From assembly GCA_038214135.1 (NCBI GenBank), contig JBBQSD010000230.1, positions 1-5,730 of the forward strand: 5,730 nt of DNA. Direction: 5' to 3'. The DNA is from JANLSE01 sp038214135 (GTDB lineage Bacteria > Chloroflexota > Chloroflexia > Chloroflexales > Roseiflexaceae). The notes beneath the pieces are model-generated. The model had not been told where the DNA came from. It did not search any database and saw only the letters and a program-made list of their open reading frames with translations. The translations under genes were made by a program, and so were the position numbers. Shown here piece after piece: positions 5,091 through 5,730 of this stretch (its first letter is position 1; every line of letters starts with the position of its first letter).

Positions 5091-5730
5091 CATGTCGTAC
5101 CTGGATATTGATGCATTCGTGCAACTGTTTCATCGAGTTCCAGCCCAATCCCAGGCCGATCATTCAGTGCAATAAAGCCATCCTGGATGATGTCTTCTTT
5201 ATCGGTGGTGATTGTTGTCCAGTACTCACGATGCAGCCAGTGAAATTCGAGCACAAGGAAATTTGGCACACTGGCGCATACATGGGCAGAAGCCATGGTT
5301 CCGATTGGCGAAGAGACATTGTGTGGCGCAAAGGGAATATAGTACAGTTCGGCCAGATTGGCGATCTTGCGACATTCCGAGAGGCCACCACATTTGGGAA
5401 TGTCTGGCATGATACAATCGACGGCCTGCTGCTCGATCAAATCGCGGAATCCGTGACGCAGGTAGAGATTCTCACCAGCACAGATCGGCGTCCTGCTGGC
5501 CTGTTTGACCTCGCGCATCGCGGCCACATTCTCTGGCGGCACTGGTTCTTCCAACCACAGCAGATGGAAGCGTTCCAGATCTTTTGCTAGACGGATGGCG
5601 CTCGGAACATCAAGGCGGGTATGCACATCGGCAGCCACGGCGATCTCTTTCCCAGCAGCACTTGTCGCCATCTCGACCAATTGCACCATGCGTTCGTGCT
5701 CACGCTCACCAGCCGTATAGTTGAAGCGAT
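5078..5730 (-). CDS. Enolase-superfamily (mandelate racemase/muconate lactonizing) sugar-acid dehydratase, 5'-truncated
   Basis: The 3' part of a minus-strand gene: the frame stays open to the window edge (first full codon at 5726-5728) and about 216 residues are visible. They cover most of the catalytic barrel. In order: the DVH motif in AVAADVHTRLD (metal-ligand Asp at 5627-5629, His at 5621-5623), LWLEEP (second ligand Glu, 5546-5551), ICAGE (third ligand Glu, 5471-5473), Asp in MPDIPKCGG (5402-5404) and PHN (base His, 5321-5323), the last two matching the Asp-His dyad, then Glu in LVLEFHW. The D-x-H pattern with the dyad fits the galactonate/gluconate-type acid-sugar dehydratases more than simple racemases, but the substrate cannot be read from sequence alone. 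The N-terminal capping domain is outside the window. The gene converges on SCO1, and its stop codon lies within a duplicated 15-base segment. Confidence 0.9.
   Translation of the reverse strand, partial: RFNYTAGEREHERMVQLVEMATSAAGKEIAVAADVHTRLDVPSAIRLAKDLERFHLLWLEEPVPPENVAAMREVKQASRTPICAGENLYLRHGFRDLIEQQAVDCIMPDIPKCGGLSECRKIANLAELYYIPFAPHNVSSPIGTMASAHVCASVPNFLVLEFHWLHREYWTTITTDKEDIIQDGFIALNDRPGIGLELDETVARMHQYPGTTWFAE

Noticed and set aside
4928..5590. Long plus-strand frame of 220 codons
   Set aside because: It runs through the GC-rich repeat and then antisense to the dehydratase gene, whose minus-strand frame carries all the family's metal-binding and catalytic motifs. The plus-strand translation resembles nothing and has no ribosome binding site.

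Overview
The window reads as an ordinary stretch of chromosome from a free-living bacterium. Chloroflexota (Chloroflexales or Herpetosiphonales) is my best guess. The grounds are the mid-to-high GC content, the codon use, the short GC-rich palindromic intergenic repeats that I associate from memory with those genomes, and a soluble BCS1-like AAA protein beside generic housekeeping genes. None of this is decisive at phylum level. I see no RNA gene, CRISPR array, transposase, phage gene or defence island, and no gene-free stretch longer than about 175 bases.

Layout. Bases 1-702 (+) are the 3' part of a membrane protein of unknown function. Bases 703-837 hold a small dispersed-repeat remnant, a sigma70-type promoter and a possible 8-codon leader ORF. 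Bases 838-2088 (+) encode a soluble AAA ATPase with a BCS1-like core. A perfect 20-base palindrome directly follows its stop codon, and then comes a good extended -10 promoter. Bases 2228-4135 (+) encode a Uup-type ABC-F ATPase; its roughly 77-base leader can fold into a terminator-like hairpin with a T-run just before the ribosome binding site. Bases 4136-4308 carry two copies, one decayed and one intact, of a palindromic element. Bases 4309-4911 (+) encode a SCO1/SenC copper-chaperone lipoprotein. Bases 4912-5077 hold a GC-rich hairpin repeat flanked by a 15-base direct repeat. Bases 5078-5730 (-) are the 3' part of an enolase-superfamily sugar-acid dehydratase, convergent with the SCO1 gene.

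The genes do not form an obvious pathway. The AAA and ABC-F genes each have their own predicted promoter, the SCO1 gene is separated from ABC-F by repeats, and the enolase gene faces the other way. They look like independent transcription units.

The two observations most worth checking are (1) the duplicated junction between the SCO1 and enolase stop codons, which implies that the two convergent genes once ended back to back before a repeat came to lie between them, and (2) the attenuator-like leader of the ABC-F gene. I did not find a convincing new multi-gene system.
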